Shown: piece after piece, positions 5,754 through 6,313 of the stretch
Numbering within the stretch: position 1 is the first letter of the stretch
How the letters are laid out: each line of letters begins with the position of its first letter
Source: Eubacterium sp.
GTDB taxonomy: Bacteria; Bacillota; Clostridia; Oscillospirales; Acutalibacteraceae
Assembly (NCBI GenBank): GCA_017543725.1
Contig: JAFYFO010000069.1
Location: 1 to 6,313 of the forward strand
Length of the DNA stretch: 6,313 nt
Reading direction: 5' to 3'
Program-made: the position numbers and the translations under genes
Notes under the pieces: generated by a model
Database searches by the model: none
Seen by the model: the letters and a program-made list of their open reading frames with translations, nothing else
Told to the model about the DNA's origin: nothing

Positions 5754-6313
5754 TATTTAATCCTGTCTATAACCGCCTGCGATTTGCGGTAAATTTCATC
5801 AATATCGGCGTTTTTAAATTCGCCGTTTTCATAAAGAATCCTGCCGCCGACCATAGTCATTTTAACATTTTCTTTTGAGCCTGAATAAACAATGTTTTTA
5901 AGAATGTTGTTTATCGGCTGCATATTCGGGCGGTGCAAATCAATAACAATCAAATCCGCTGTTCTTCCGATATCTATAACATCGCAGTCATCAAGTCCCA
6001 TACATTTTGCCGAGCCTGTTGTTGCGGCTTTAAGAATTTCAATCGGGTCTGTTGAAGCGGCGTTGTTATCATTGAGTTTCTGAGTTGCTTCAATTAAAAA
6101 CATCTCTCTGAACATATCAAGCGCGTTGTTTGAACTCGGTCCGTCCGTTCCGATTGCAAGGTGGATTTTCTTATCAATCATTTTTGAAACAGGAGCAATT
6201 CCGCTTGCAAGTTTGCAGTTTGAGCCTGCGTTTATAACAGCCCAGACGCCTCGTTTTTTATATATTTCAAGGTCTTCGTCATCAACCCAGACGCTGTGGA
6301 ATCCTGCTCCGCC
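5753..6313 (-). CDS. Amidohydrolase, MtaD/TrzA-type deaminase, partial (N-terminal part beyond the right edge)
   Basis: The reverse strand is open from the window edge (6313) to a TAG at 5755-5753, giving 186 residues; the ATG at 6181 is internal, because the 44 codons before it continue the same domain. It belongs to the metal-dependent amidohydrolases, closest by motif to 5-methylthioadenosine/S-adenosylhomocysteine deaminases (MtaD) and related TrzA/SsnA enzymes. Visible signs: FHSVWVDDEDL at 5-15 (His6 equals the active-site His after strand 6), SNCKLASGIAPV at 31-42, GTDGPSSNNALDM at 55-67 with the metal-binding Asp57, and a C-terminal beta-sandwich closing segment ADLIVIDL...VGGRILYENGEF. 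The usual HNPxSN/HCPxSN ahead of KLASG reads INAGSN here. The N-terminal HxH metal site is outside the window. Substrate (MTA, SAH, another aminopurine) is uncertain. It is convergent with the GH31 operon and shares its terminator. Confidence 0.9.
   Translation of the reverse strand, partial: GGAGFHSVWVDDEDLEIYKKRGVWAVINAGSNCKLASGIAPVSKMIDKKIHLAIGTDGPSSNNALDMFREMFLIEATQKLNDNNAASTDPIEILKAATTGSAKCMGLDDCDVIDIGRTADLIVIDLHRPNMQPINNILKNIVYSGSKENVKMTMVGGRILYENGEFKNADIDEIYRKSQAVIDRIK

Overview
The window looks like a chromosomal segment of an anaerobic, spore-forming Clostridia-type Firmicute, probably a gut Oscillospiraceae/Ruminococcaceae relative. The signs are a CotJA-type spore coat gene, an EndoA/MazF toxin closest in active-site numbering to the Bacillus protein, strong AGGAG-type ribosome binding sites, and a secreted glycosidase ending in the 'CxxCG plus lysine-rich Ig-like' modules common in secreted proteins of gut Clostridia. 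The placement is inferred from recalled family features, not from a search.

Layout. Bases 1-223 (minus strand) hold the 5' part of cotJA, running off the left edge. A 152-bp AT-rich divergent spacer follows, then mazF (376-717, plus). A 90-bp spacer contains a probable promoter and a 16-bp hairpin that buries the dut ribosome binding site. Three tightly spaced plus-strand genes come next: dut (808-1323), a secreted GH43 arabinanase-like enzyme (1328-3373) and a signal-less GH31 alpha-glycosidase (3391-5670). They end at a perfect 11-bp-stem terminator (5673-5709). After it lies a short degenerate 7-bp tandem array (5712-5753) that touches the stop codon of a convergent minus-strand amidohydrolase of the MtaD/TrzA type (5753 to beyond the right edge).

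How the genes fit together. GH43 and GH31 form a plausible carbohydrate pair: the GH43 acts outside the cell on an alpha-arabinan-like polymer and the GH31 acts inside on an alpha-linked oligosaccharide. No transporter or sugar regulator lies in the window. dut is four bases upstream of the GH43 gene and so appears to be co-transcribed with it, a housekeeping/accessory mix without an obvious metabolic reason. mazF has no antitoxin gene beside it.

I did not find a clearly new multi-gene system. The observations most worth following are the Shine-Dalgarno-masking hairpin before dut, the orphan mazF, the heptamer array, and a strand-asymmetric terminator-like hairpin inside cotJA.
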